From Flocculibacter collagenilyticus (GTDB taxonomy: Bacteria > Pseudomonadota > Gammaproteobacteria > Enterobacterales > Alteromonadaceae): DNA of 64,000 nt. Positions 8,530 to 17,423 of the stretch are shown in pieces. Positions within the stretch are counted from its first letter, which is position 1; the number at the start of each line of letters is the position of its first letter. Under the pieces are notes generated by a model, which searched no databases, had not been told where the DNA came from, and worked only from the letters and a program-made list of their open reading frames with translations. The stretch spans positions 2,480,001 through 2,544,000 of the forward strand of contig NZ_CP059888.1 of assembly GCF_016469335.1 (NCBI RefSeq). Direction: 5' to 3'. The translations under genes and the position numbers were made by a program.

Positions 8530-9762
8530 TTAATGATTAGACGACCAACGCTTAAAAATCAGAGAGGTATTAATACCACCAAACGCAAAATTATTACTCA
8601 TTACATAATCAGTTGAAAGAGGCCGTCCTTCCCCACTTATATAATCTAATGGTGCACATTCCTCATCCACGTTTTCTAAATTTGCCGTTGGCGCAAACCA
8701 GTTGTCTTGCATCATATTGATACAAGCCCACGCTTCAATAGAACCACAAGCACCCAAGGTATGCCCTAAATAGCTTTTCAATGAACTAATTGGTTTTGTG
8801 CCTAGTATGTCATAGGTTGCCTGAGATTCTGCTATATCGCCTTTATCCGTTGCAGTACCGTGAGCATTAACGTAGCCAATTTGGCTCGCATCTAAATTTG
8901 CATCTTCTAGTGCCAACTGCAAGGCGGCTCTCATCGTTTCAGAGGTGGGCTGAGTAACATGTACGCCGTCGGCATTCGTTCCAAAACCTACTAATTCAGC
9001 TAGAATTGTTGCCCCACGAGCTTGAGCATGCTCTAACTCTTCCAAGATCAAAGTACAAGACCCCTCTCCAATGACGAGTCCATCTCTGTCTTTATCAAAA
9101 GGCCGTGGCGTTTGCTCGGGTGTCTCATTTTTAGTGCTGGTGGCATATAACGTATCAAATACTGCGGCTTCCGAAATACAAAGCTCTTCAGCACCACCAG
9201 CTACCATCACTTTTTGTTTACCAAACTTTATTGCTTCGTACGCGTAACCTATTCCTTGCGAACCAGACGTACAAGCAGAGCTAGTGGTAATTGTTCGTCC
9301 CTTTAAGCCAAAATAAACCCCTACATTAACAGGTGCTGTATGTGCCATCATCTGGATATAGCTAGTAGCGGTTACGCCTGCCATGGCGCCTGTTTCCATC
9401 ATTTTTCCAAATGGAATTATCGGCCCTGTAGAACCAATAGATGAACCGAAAGATATGCCTGTATTGCCATTCGTTAAACTTGGATGATCAATTAACCCTG
9501 CTTGTTCTAATGCGAGTTCAGTCGTACGGGTTGCCATCAATGACACCCGCCCCATGGAGCGAACTTTCTTTCGTTTATAATGCGCAGGCTTTTCAAAATG
9601 CGTTACTGGTGCAGCCAAACGCGTATTCATTCCTTCCACGTAGTCCCAGTTATCCATGTGAACAACAGCATTTTTGCCACTTTCTAAAGCGGCTCTAAAA
9701 GTTTGCCAGTCATCCCCTAAGGCGGTAATTGCTGACATTCCTGTTACGACAACCCGTTTCAT
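8530..9762 (-). CDS. apeR: Aryl-polyene beta-ketoacyl-ACP synthase ApeR
   Basis: A FabF-type condensing enzyme. Its family position corresponds to ApeR of aryl-polyene clusters, a homodimeric KS thought to act early in chain building. The protein has 410 residues, with catalytic Cys165 in SSACTSGS, His302 in NAHGTATDKGD and His335 in YLGHTLGACGS (numbering from a GTG three bases upstream). The triad is complete, so it is active by sequence. I placed the start at ATG 9762, which overlaps the TGA of apeQ (TGATG) and implies translational coupling. Confidence 0.92.
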   Translation of the reverse strand: MKRVVVTGMSAITALGDDWQTFRAALESGKNAVVHMDNWDYVEGMNTRLAAPVTHFEKPAHYKRKKVRSMGRVSLMATRTTELALEQAGLIDHPSLTNGNTGISFGSSIGSTGPIIPFGKMMETGAMAGVTATSYIQMMAHTAPVNVGVYFGLKGRTITTSSACTSGSQGIGYAYEAIKFGKQKVMVAGGAEELCISEAAVFDTLYATSTKNETPEQTPRPFDKDRDGLVIGEGSCTLILEELEHAQARGATILAELVGFGTNADGVHVTQPTSETMRAALQLALEDANLDASQIGYVNAHGTATDKGDIAESQATYDILGTKPISSLKSYLGHTLGACGSIEAWACINMMQDNWFAPTANLENVDEECAPLDYISGEGRPLSTDYVMSNNFAFGGINTSLIFKRWSSNH

Positions 9763-10487
9763 CACACTAATCCACCATTTACTGAAATGACTTGCCTAGT
9801 TATGTATGCTGCATCTTCAGACATCAAAAATGAAACGGTTCCAGCAACTTCAGTTACCGACCCCATTCTACGCAAAGGCACCATTTTTAAAATATCATCA
9901 ATTGGTAAGTCATCGGTCATTTCTGTTTCAATCAATCCTGGAGCAACGCAATTAACCGTTATTTTTCGTTTCGCAAGCTCTAATGATAACGCCTTAGTTG
10001 CACCAATAATTCCCGCTTTTGCAGCACTGTAGTTAACTTGCCCTCTATTTCCTGCTAAACCAGAAACCGATGCCATAGTTACTATGCGACCTCCTTTTCT
10101 AGCCTGAACCATAGGCATAACCACAGGGTGTACAACATTGTAGAAACCTTCTAATCCCGTTTTTACTACTGTATCCCAATCGTCACCAGTCATCGCAGGA
10201 AACGCCATGTCGCGGGTTACACCTGCATTACAAACAACGCCGTAATACACACCGTGTTCTGCTATGTCATTTTCAATTTGCGATTTAGCTGTTTCTCTGT
10301 CACACACATCAAACTGCAAAAGTGTCGCCTTTTGGCCAACAGACTCTATTTGTTGAATTGTTTCTTTTGCTTGCGCGAGACCCGAACGGCAATGCACAGC
10401 AATATCATAGCCTTGTTCTGCTAGTTTAAGCGCAATCCCTTTGCCAATACCACGACTAGATCCTGTAACTAAAATACGCTTACTCAT
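9762..10487 (-). CDS. apeQ: Aryl-polyene 3-oxoacyl-ACP reductase ApeQ (FabG-like)
   Basis: This short-chain dehydrogenase reduces the beta-keto group of the growing polyene with NADPH. Its 241 residues show the cofactor motif TGSSRGIGKGIA, the NAG strand motif in VCNAGVTRD, catalytic Ser in ASVSGLAGN, and the YxxxK pair in NYSAAKAG. It fits FabG in length and order. The gene starts four bases before the end of apeP (ATGA overlap) and ends in overlap with apeR, giving a tightly coupled DH-KR-KS group. Confidence 0.94.
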   Translation of the reverse strand: MSKRILVTGSSRGIGKGIALKLAEQGYDIAVHCRSGLAQAKETIQQIESVGQKATLLQFDVCDRETAKSQIENDIAEHGVYYGVVCNAGVTRDMAFPAMTGDDWDTVVKTGLEGFYNVVHPVVMPMVQARKGGRIVTMASVSGLAGNRGQVNYSAAKAGIIGATKALSLELAKRKITVNCVAPGLIETEMTDDLPIDDILKMVPLRRMGSVTEVAGTVSFLMSEDAAYITRQVISVNGGLV

Positions 10488-10939
10488 TGCTGTTCCTTTA
10501 TAAATTTTTCTGGAGATTCTGGCTGAAAAACATTTATTTTTGCGCTTGCAAGCAAGGTTTGCTCTTGCTCAATCGTGCATTCAAATACACTTAACCCTGA
10601 CTCTTCTTGATAAAGTTCTTCCACTTTAATCACTAATTTTTGATGTAATTTGAATATACTGGTATGCGTTTCAAATTTGCGAGTACCAAGCAGAAAGCCA
10701 ATTTTTACATGCTCATTGTTATCAAGGGCATTTGCACCGGCATAGGCCGCAATGGCTTGAGCCATATATTCGATTCCAATATAACTTGGTACACCAGATA
10801 ACGATGATTGGTAAAATGGCGATTCCGGGCAAATAGCTACCCAACACTCCGCACTTTTCTGAGTGTAAGACGCCATCCCATCAATTAAAATCATAGGCTC
10901 TCTATGAGAGATAACCTGTTCAATATTATATTGATTCAC
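10484..10939 (-). CDS. apeP: Aryl-polyene dehydratase subunit ApeP
   Basis: A hotdog-fold 3-hydroxyacyl-ACP dehydratase subunit of 151 residues. It shows the GIEYMAQAIAAYAG helix that carries the catalytic acidic residue in FabZ/FabA enzymes, but the usual GHFP histidine segment is replaced by SPFYQ. The other subunit, ApeI in this cluster, does keep GHFP. ApeI and ApeP are reported to form a heteromeric DH in aryl-polyene systems, which fits the complementary residues here. It overlaps apeO and apeQ by four bases at each end. Confidence 0.88.
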   Translation of the reverse strand: MNQYNIEQVISHREPMILIDGMASYTQKSAECWVAICPESPFYQSSLSGVPSYIGIEYMAQAIAAYAGANALDNNEHVKIGFLLGTRKFETHTSIFKLHQKLVIKVEELYQEESGLSVFECTIEQEQTLLASAKINVFQPESPEKFIKEQQ

Positions 10940-12120
10940 TGAGTTTTTCCGAGAAGTAAACTAATATTATTGCCGCCAAAAGCAAACGAGTTAGTCATAC
11001 AGTATACAAGCTTATCTAGCTTCTGGCCTTGGCTTAGGTTTATTGGGGACAACGATTTATCACGGGATAAATCACACTTATTTACAGGAATGGCATTATC
11101 TTTATTTAAAGTACTTAATAGTAACCAAGTTAACCCTGCCTCAATGGCACCGGCAGCACCCAGAGTATGACCAGTAAATCGCTTAGTTGAACTTACTGGA
11201 ACTCGTTGACCAAATAACCTATAAATGGCCTTTGCTTCCATATCGTCATTTTTTATTGTGCCCGTGCCATGTAGATTAACGTAATCGATGTCATTCTTAG
11301 TGATACCGCTAATATTTAGAGCTGTTTCCATCGCAGCGTAGGCTCCCTCCCCTTCTGGAGAAGGCGATGAAACATGGTAAGCGTCTGATGTTTCTCCTGC
11401 GGCGATCAGTGCAACGCCTGACGTTTGCTTGCTCATAACAAATAGTGCAGCACCTTCACCTATATTGATGCCATCGCGATCTTCGCAAAACGGATTACAA
11501 TACGCCTCTGCTGTCGACTCTAAAGCTTTAAAACCATTTATGGGCAAGCGACTTAATGTATCAACCCCGCCGCAGATAACGATATCGGCTAAGTCGCTTT
11601 CAATCAGTGCTTTAGCGCTGACGAGTGCCTTAGCACTAGAACTACATGCGGTAGAAATGCTGTAGACAGGACCTTCAGCTTGCATTACGTGAGCTATAAA
11701 CTCTGCGGGCGCGCCCATCTCTTGAGTCGCATAGTGATATTCGTCTGGCATTTTTTGTGAATTAGCCAGTACTGAGCGAGCTTGCTCTCCTTCTAAAATA
11801 CCTGAGGTGCTGGTACCTATAACAACAGCAATACGAGAATTAGGCACGTTTTTAGATAAGCGTGTAACCGAATCTTTTATTTGCTCATATGCGTTAAGCA
11901 ACAATTGATTATTGCGGCTTTGTAAATGTTTAGGTAAATGACTCAGTTGAGGCAAGCTTACTTTTACCTGCCCTGTATAAAAGGTTTGCTCGCCAATACC
12001 AATATGCTCGTCTGGCAACAGGTATTCTTTTTCAGGGTGGTTGATCAATGAATCAAATACCGCTGTTTTTCCTTCACCGAGAGCGCAAACAATCCCTAAG
12101 TCATTTAAATTTATTGCCAT
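10936..12120 (-). CDS. apeO: Aryl-polyene elongating ketosynthase ApeO
   Basis: A FabF-like KS of 394 residues with a complete triad: Cys159 in STACSSSAKA, His284 in NLHGTGTIKND and His318 in FTGHTLGAAGA. In characterised aryl-polyene clusters this KS pairs with the shorter chain-length factor ApeC, encoded here at the start of the operon. The N-terminal fifth is divergent from FabF. It overlaps apeP by four bases and is separated from the DUF3261 gene by 56 bp. Confidence 0.91.
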   Translation of the reverse strand: MAINLNDLGIVCALGEGKTAVFDSLINHPEKEYLLPDEHIGIGEQTFYTGQVKVSLPQLSHLPKHLQSRNNQLLLNAYEQIKDSVTRLSKNVPNSRIAVVIGTSTSGILEGEQARSVLANSQKMPDEYHYATQEMGAPAEFIAHVMQAEGPVYSISTACSSSAKALVSAKALIESDLADIVICGGVDTLSRLPINGFKALESTAEAYCNPFCEDRDGINIGEGAALFVMSKQTSGVALIAAGETSDAYHVSSPSPEGEGAYAAMETALNISGITKNDIDYVNLHGTGTIKNDDMEAKAIYRLFGQRVPVSSTKRFTGHTLGAAGAIEAGLTWLLLSTLNKDNAIPVNKCDLSRDKSLSPINLSQGQKLDKLVYCMTNSFAFGGNNISLLLGKTQ

Positions 12121-12176
12121 TGACTATTTCTCATATTTCAACATTAATACAACATTACTGGTATTAGTCATCGTGT

Positions 12177-12737
12177 TCATTTAATTGGTGTAATCGTGAA
12201 CGTATAACCACGCTCAAGATGTTCAAAATTTATGTGATGCTTATTGTACTTAATTCTTATCACTGTTTTACTGTCTTGGATAATAACTCGTTCGTTTCCA
12301 TTGTGCTTTTCTTCAATCTTGCCACCATTTAAGTGCTTGTTCAGTAACTCTACAGGCCAATGAACAAGCTGAAAGTCAGCCATTATATACTCTGGTCGAA
12401 GATCATCTAGGGGTATATAGCGTTGTAATTGTATTTGTTGTTCTTTTATAAAATTTAATGAAAACAACGGAATGCCTTGTGGAGACATTGCAACCATCTT
12501 GATTCCTGATAGATCATACTCAGTATTTACCAATATGCTTCTATTATGGTTGTTACTTTTAAATGTGATCAGCTGCTGTTGGCTTTCTTTAAGGCTTGTT
12601 AATTGAGACATTTGTGGCATGGATAAAGACAAATTAACATCCGATGCAACACTTACTGACTGCGTATTAGTTGGTATTTTTGACGCGCAGCCAGTAATCA
12701 ATATCAAGCAAAAAACAATGGCTATTCTGTACGGCAT
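12177..12737 (-). CDS. DUF3261 lipoprotein of the aryl-polyene cluster
   Basis: DUF3261 lipoproteins are regular members of aryl-polyene clusters (ApeN position) and are assumed to help insert the pigment lipid in the outer membrane, somewhat like LolB. The 186-residue precursor has a signal peptide with lipobox ITGC (Cys17), then a beta-rich domain with alternating hydrophobic strands. The start overlaps the end of the flavoprotein gene by 16 bp. The LolB-like role is inference from family and neighbours. Confidence 0.78.
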   Translation of the reverse strand: MPYRIAIVFCLILITGCASKIPTNTQSVSVASDVNLSLSMPQMSQLTSLKESQQQLITFKSNNHNRSILVNTEYDLSGIKMVAMSPQGIPLFSLNFIKEQQIQLQRYIPLDDLRPEYIMADFQLVHWPVELLNKHLNGGKIEEKHNGNERVIIQDSKTVIRIKYNKHHINFEHLERGYTFTITPIK

Positions 12738-13966
12738 ATATCTACCAATACTTTAAAGCGTCTTTCACTTTGTGCCACATAAGGATTTTCTTCATCCCAT
12801 GCGTACCCAGCCAAAATAGAGCAAATCATTTCTCTTATTTTTTCATCTTGATCCTGATAGAAAATAATATCTTGAAAGCCACCTTCGTACCATGCTGTCA
12901 CGAACGTCTTAAAACAATTAACACCTTTTTTTAATGGCGTTGAATAGTCAGCTTCAAAATCTACTTGCTCACCGTCCAAATACTTATCTACTAATGGCGC
13001 AATTAACGAAGCAGATTTTAACGCAATAGTCACCCCTGAAGAAAACACCGGGTCAAGAAACTCGCCTGCGTTTCCTAACAGTGCAAAGTTACCACCTTGC
13101 AAGCGCTTCACGTTGGCTGAATAGCCTTTTATTGTGCGTACAGGGTTTATCAGTGTTGCATTTGCAAGGAGTTTTTCTAAATTAGGTGATTGACGTAAAA
13201 AGGCGTTTAATAACTCATCGTTTGAGCCGTAATCGTCATTAAACTGTTCTGGCTCACCTACCACACCAACACTTGCCGTACCATCGTCAAATGGTATCAA
13301 CCAATACCAAATATCAGAATGTTTTGGGTGAACGGTAATAAGTATTTTATTTCTATCGAAGCTTGGGTCATCAATATTGTCTTTAATGTGCGTAAAATAA
13401 GATTGCCTAATAGGGAAGTTTGAAGGCGTTTCTAGATCCAGTAGTCGAGGAAGAACACGACCAAAGCCACTCGCATCAAGTAAAAACTTACACTCAACTT
13501 GATAAGCTACTCCGTCTTCATTTTCCACGGTGAGTATAGGTTGTTGCACTTTTACATCAACATCATTCACCTGATGTCCATAACGTATTTCTGCTCCTGC
13601 CTTTTCTGCGCCATCCGCTAGTAATTTATCAAAATCAGCTCGCTTAACTTGAAACGTTGTGCCACGTCCTTTAGAGAATTTTTTTGTGAAATCGAACTCA
13701 GTATATGCTCCACTTTTGTAAAAAGCAGCGCCGTCTTTATATTGAAAGGCAAGTGATGCAGCGTGTTGATCAACCGTACCCTCCAAGCCCGCTTCACGTA
13801 AAAACTCCATGCACTGTGGTAATAAACTTTCACCAATAGAAAAGCGCGGAAAATGCATTTTTTCTAATATGAGTACTTTTCTTCCCTTACGCACCAACAT
13901 TGCGGCAGCAACAGCGCCAGCAGGTCCAGCACCAATTACTACAACATCATATTGTTCTTTTTTCAT
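12722..13966 (-). CDS. FAD-dependent oxidoreductase, flavin-halogenase-like
   Basis: A 414-residue flavoprotein of the tryptophan-halogenase/geranylgeranyl-reductase superfamily. Seen: an N-terminal FAD motif VIGAGPAGAVAA (residues 11-22), the RFSIGESLLP segment, a lysine (K77) in FQYKDGAAF at the site of the halogenase catalytic Lys, and WYWLIP, matching the WxWxIP halogenase signature. The FAD/substrate segment GNAGEFLDPVFSSG follows. Related genes occur in xanthomonadin, flexirubin and aryl-polyene clusters, and not all of these products are halogenated. It might brominate or hydroxylate the aryl head, or act as a desaturase. It lies between the MMPL exporter and DUF3261 genes. Confidence 0.75.
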   Translation of the reverse strand: MKKEQYDVVVIGAGPAGAVAAAMLVRKGRKVLILEKMHFPRFSIGESLLPQCMEFLREAGLEGTVDQHAASLAFQYKDGAAFYKSGAYTEFDFTKKFSKGRGTTFQVKRADFDKLLADGAEKAGAEIRYGHQVNDVDVKVQQPILTVENEDGVAYQVECKFLLDASGFGRVLPRLLDLETPSNFPIRQSYFTHIKDNIDDPSFDRNKILITVHPKHSDIWYWLIPFDDGTASVGVVGEPEQFNDDYGSNDELLNAFLRQSPNLEKLLANATLINPVRTIKGYSANVKRLQGGNFALLGNAGEFLDPVFSSGVTIALKSASLIAPLVDKYLDGEQVDFEADYSTPLKKGVNCFKTFVTAWYEGGFQDIIFYQDQDEKIREMICSILAGYAWDEENPYVAQSERRFKVLVDICRTE

Positions 13967-14027
13967 AACCTTGCTCTTTTACTACCCTATTATACTTGCC
14001 AATACTGCCAACAATGAAAACCAAGGC

Positions 14028-16319
14028 TTATTTGCCTTGTTCAACCGCCAAAGGCGATAGTAAGTAAATGCCTATTACACCCAACATTACCGTCAATCCA
14101 AAACTAAAAACGGCAGGTGTCTGACTAAATATCAACATACCAAAAACTAATATTGACGAAATGGCCGATAATGTAATGGCAACAACATTCGACAGCTTTA
14201 AACGCCTAGATTGTATAAACACTAAATAGTCTATTGCTAACGCTATAATTAAAATAATACCTAGTATGTTAAATACGTTTAGATGACCTTGAATAAACAA
14301 AGATACCTGAAGTGCAGATACTATCGTAATGCCTAATATCAACACACTAATTACGCCCGCCTTCAAAGAAAACTTAATACTTAAAATGGTCAGAACCACT
14401 AAACTCGCAATGAGCGTCCACGCTAATAACTGAGTTCTAAACACCTGCATTGCTTGAGATAGCCCTTCTGACTTGTTCAGTAAGTAGCTATATTTCTGAT
14501 GCTGAAGCAGTACACTCTTAACTTCCTGTACTCCAACATGATTAATCGTTAATAATGAAACGTAGCCGTTATCTTGTTGGTATAAGCGGTCTTGAATAAG
14601 CGCCTTAGCTGACGAGTTTAAAAAAGTCTCAGGTGAAAGAGGGTTAACCTGTTCAAAATGAATGTTTACGCCTAATGCCTCATTAACATCTTGAAACCTT
14701 CCCGCTTGATAAGCAGTTAACAATAACTCACTGTTTAGTTTCTGCTGTTTAAATGAAGGTAACCACTGACTTACACCTAACACTTCCGCACTATTAGCGT
14801 TTGTTTTCAAATCGTGAATAAATGCTTCTTCTCTTTGCAGTAGCGCTTCAATGGTTGATGCTTCAATGAACACACGAATACTCTGATCTTGATGCATTAA
14901 CTTACGGTGTTTAACTTCAGCCTCTAATAACTGACTGCTGCTCGAGCTTAGTAACGAAATATCGTCATTAAAGGTTAATGAACTCAGTGCGTTTATGCCT
15001 GCCAGTCCCACTGTCATTACTAATAATATTATTTTCCTATTTTTGGCTAATTGGGTGGCGTAAGTCGAAAAATGTATAACATAGTCATGCACAATATTCG
15101 GAAAAGCAGGCTTATTTTCAACGCTTGATTTTTTACGTAATGGCATTGTCGCTGGTAAAAGGAATAATGTTGTTATTAGTGCTCCTATTAAACCTGCAAC
15201 TACAAATACTGCAACTTGCGACATTACATCTAAAGGCGACCCAATTAATACTAAATAGCCAACTGAAGTTGTTAAAAAACCTATAATTAATGAGTTACGC
15301 ACGTTCGTATTTAGCACATGTTTATTTGGATTCGGTGAAATGCGGTTTTTTAAATCTGTTAAGCCATGAAAACAATAGTCTATTGCAATGCCAATTAACG
15401 TTACGCCAAATACAAAACTAAGCACATGTGTACTGTTAAAACTCCAAACCAATGCTGTAAAACCACACAAAATAGCATTGCTGATAGTAAAAATAACCGC
15501 AAATAAAGGATAGCCAGAACGAAAAACCAATAGCACAATCAATATCATAGCGGTAACGCTGATACCGCCAAACACCGCCATCTCGTATTTTGCTTTAGTA
15601 ACATTCTCCGCCGTATGAAAAGTCATCCCAGAATAAAAAATCTGAGCATTAGGAAACTTAATATTGGTCATGTTTAAAGTATCAAGCACTTCTGTAGCAA
15701 ACTGATGTGCTTTATTAATTTGTGAGGCGTTTGCTGGCAAAAGCAAAAACAACAGGTATACCTGTTCGTCGCCACTGTTTGTTACAACCCAATCTCTTTC
15801 TGGCTGCATTGGTGGTAGCATTGAAATGTTATGTTCAATAAAGTCGGCTGTTAATAAACTAGGATCAGTATCAAAGGTCGCGGCCACAAAAGGGTTAGCC
15901 GCTTGAGACAGCTTTTGCATTACCAAAGGTAACAAGCTGTCATTATTGTTGAGTAACAAACGATAATTAGGTGAAAGTACTGCGGCTTGATGGTTTGCGT
16001 AAAATAACGCTAACGTATTAAGATCAAAAGCATTAGTGCGGGGTGCTATCCACTCTTTTTGTTTAAAGTGTTTAGCAAGCTCTGCGACTGCACTTTCGCC
16101 TTGCTCCCCTCGCACCGATATGATAACTCGCGACTTAGCTTGTTCAAAAAAGTACTGTTCAGCGTGATTAACTAATGCTGAATATTTTGTTTCAAGTAAT
16201 AAATCTAGAATATTCGCCTGAAATTTCACCTTGCCGATCACAATGGCTAATAGTAATAATGTCGCTACAACAATAAACTGGCCAATTCCCAGCCAAAAAC
16301 GATAATCCTTTAACATCAC
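14028..16319 (-). CDS. apeM: MMPL-family lipid/polyene exporter (ApeM-like)
   Basis: A 763-residue RND/MMPL transporter of the inner membrane, thought to move the aryl-polyene lipid to the periplasm. It has the usual internal duplication: a TM helix near the N-terminus, a periplasmic domain (about 35-250), then a TM bundle with FVFGVTLIGIAIDYCFHGL. A second single TM, a second periplasmic domain (about 440-630) and a second bundle with GIILIIALAIDYLVF follow. The Asp-Tyr pairs in both bundles are typical proton-relay positions. It overlaps the LolA-like gene by four bases. Confidence 0.9.
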   Translation of the reverse strand: MMLKDYRFWLGIGQFIVVATLLLLAIVIGKVKFQANILDLLLETKYSALVNHAEQYFFEQAKSRVIISVRGEQGESAVAELAKHFKQKEWIAPRTNAFDLNTLALFYANHQAAVLSPNYRLLLNNNDSLLPLVMQKLSQAANPFVAATFDTDPSLLTADFIEHNISMLPPMQPERDWVVTNSGDEQVYLLFLLLPANASQINKAHQFATEVLDTLNMTNIKFPNAQIFYSGMTFHTAENVTKAKYEMAVFGGISVTAMILIVLLVFRSGYPLFAVIFTISNAILCGFTALVWSFNSTHVLSFVFGVTLIGIAIDYCFHGLTDLKNRISPNPNKHVLNTNVRNSLIIGFLTTSVGYLVLIGSPLDVMSQVAVFVVAGLIGALITTLFLLPATMPLRKKSSVENKPAFPNIVHDYVIHFSTYATQLAKNRKIILLVMTVGLAGINALSSLTFNDDISLLSSSSSQLLEAEVKHRKLMHQDQSIRVFIEASTIEALLQREEAFIHDLKTNANSAEVLGVSQWLPSFKQQKLNSELLLTAYQAGRFQDVNEALGVNIHFEQVNPLSPETFLNSSAKALIQDRLYQQDNGYVSLLTINHVGVQEVKSVLLQHQKYSYLLNKSEGLSQAMQVFRTQLLAWTLIASLVVLTILSIKFSLKAGVISVLILGITIVSALQVSLFIQGHLNVFNILGIILIIALAIDYLVFIQSRRLKLSNVVAITLSAISSILVFGMLIFSQTPAVFSFGLTVMLGVIGIYLLSPLAVEQGK

Positions 16320-16987
16320 TGCTCATTAATTTTGGTTGTTTCAGAAGGAGTTAAATAACTTAGCTGTATGTCTGTTCGGTTATTATAGGGATCGGTCCAA
16401 GATAGCGTGTTTATTTGCCCTTTTCCACACAATACAAATTGAGTAATGCCTTGCTTTAAGCTCTCTATTAATGGAAGCATTACAACACAAGCATCATCCG
16501 TGTTTTTTTCATTCGTGTTTTTTCCATCCGTGTCTAACGGTGTTTTAATTTCATAAAACTCAAACTGCTTTGTTAATTTTATAAAGTTCCCTGAAATCGC
16601 ATTTTGTAAAATACTCGTCATGTTAGCCGCATTTTTAACAACGGAGAGTTCACCATCTGCAACCTGTTCCCACAATTGATTATTTTTAAAAATTAATGCT
16701 GACTTAACGGGTTGTAGTGTTTTCCATGTAAAAGCAGTATCAGTTAAGTAAAACTCTCCTGAAGCAATAATGGGCTTTTTGAGAATTGGAAAATATTTGC
16801 TTTGTACAAATGTTCCGCGGCTGGCTGTTGTCGTGTTCACTAATGCCAATTTTTTACTTGCTTGTGCGGCTGAAATCGCCTGCGATTGATTAAGATCAAC
16901 CACTAACGATGCTGCAACAGCAATATTGCAATTCATTACTAACAATACAATTAAAAACAAGCAGTTACGAAACGAATTAAACAGCAC
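16316..16987 (-). CDS. apeL: LolA-like periplasmic carrier of the aryl-polyene cluster
   Basis: LolA-like proteins ferry lipids or lipoproteins across the periplasm; such a gene is standard in aryl-polyene clusters. The protein has a signal peptide (hydrophobic stretch about residues 8-26 ending near AVAA), then SRGTFVQSKYFPILKKPIIASGEFY, which matches the first strands of LolA, and FTWKTLQPVKS further on. I chose GTG at 16987 because GGAGAG precedes it at good spacing; ATG at 16999 is possible with a poor ribosome site. Both overlap the thioesterase gene. An acidic Asn/Lys-rich insertion lies near residues 170-180. Confidence 0.82.
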   Translation of the reverse strand: MLFNSFRNCLFLIVLLVMNCNIAVAASLVVDLNQSQAISAAQASKKLALVNTTTASRGTFVQSKYFPILKKPIIASGEFYLTDTAFTWKTLQPVKSALIFKNNQLWEQVADGELSVVKNAANMTSILQNAISGNFIKLTKQFEFYEIKTPLDTDGKNTNEKNTDDACVVMLPLIESLKQGITQFVLCGKGQINTLSWTDPYNNRTDIQLSYLTPSETTKINEQ

Positions 16988-17423
16988 GCGGCTCTCCATT
17001 CATTGCTCGCTGAACTTTATCAAGTACAATTTGCGGGCTAGCAAACAGCATTTCCTTCGTTTTTTGATCAACCGCAACCTGAATCGTATATGCTTTTGTC
17101 ATTACCTTGTTCGACTCAGCGTCGCTAATTATGTAATCCACTTTTAGTCGTGTTTCATATTCCTTTAAATAAGCATCAATGCGGATTTTTTGAGTAAAAA
17201 CTGCCGAGCCAACATACTTAATTCGCATATCAACTATTGGCCATAAATAGCCTGACTCATTCATATCTAAGTAATCGTATTGAAATTTTCGTAATAATTC
17301 ACATCGAGCAACTTCAAGATACCTAGCGTAATTACCGTGCCACACAATATTCATTGGATCACAGTCATGAAACGGTATCTCAATGATGGCACTGGCCGAT
17401 AAAAGGGAATTTTTACTATTCAT
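16977..17423 (-). CDS. apeK: Acyl-CoA/ACP thioesterase, 4HBT hotdog family
   Basis: A hotdog thioesterase of about 148 residues. The HDCDPMNIVWHGNYARYLEVAR region contains the Asp and the WHGNY block of 4-hydroxybenzoyl-CoA thioesterase-type enzymes. It may release the finished polyene from the ACP or clear wrong intermediates. I chose ATG at 17423: it overlaps the lyase stop (ATGAATAG) by 8 bp, and upstream codons in this frame would read through the lyase gene. It corresponds to the ApeK position of the cluster. Confidence 0.86.
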   Translation of the reverse strand: MNSKNSLLSASAIIEIPFHDCDPMNIVWHGNYARYLEVARCELLRKFQYDYLDMNESGYLWPIVDMRIKYVGSAVFTQKIRIDAYLKEYETRLKVDYIISDAESNKVMTKAYTIQVAVDQKTKEMLFASPQIVLDKVQRAMNGEPRAV

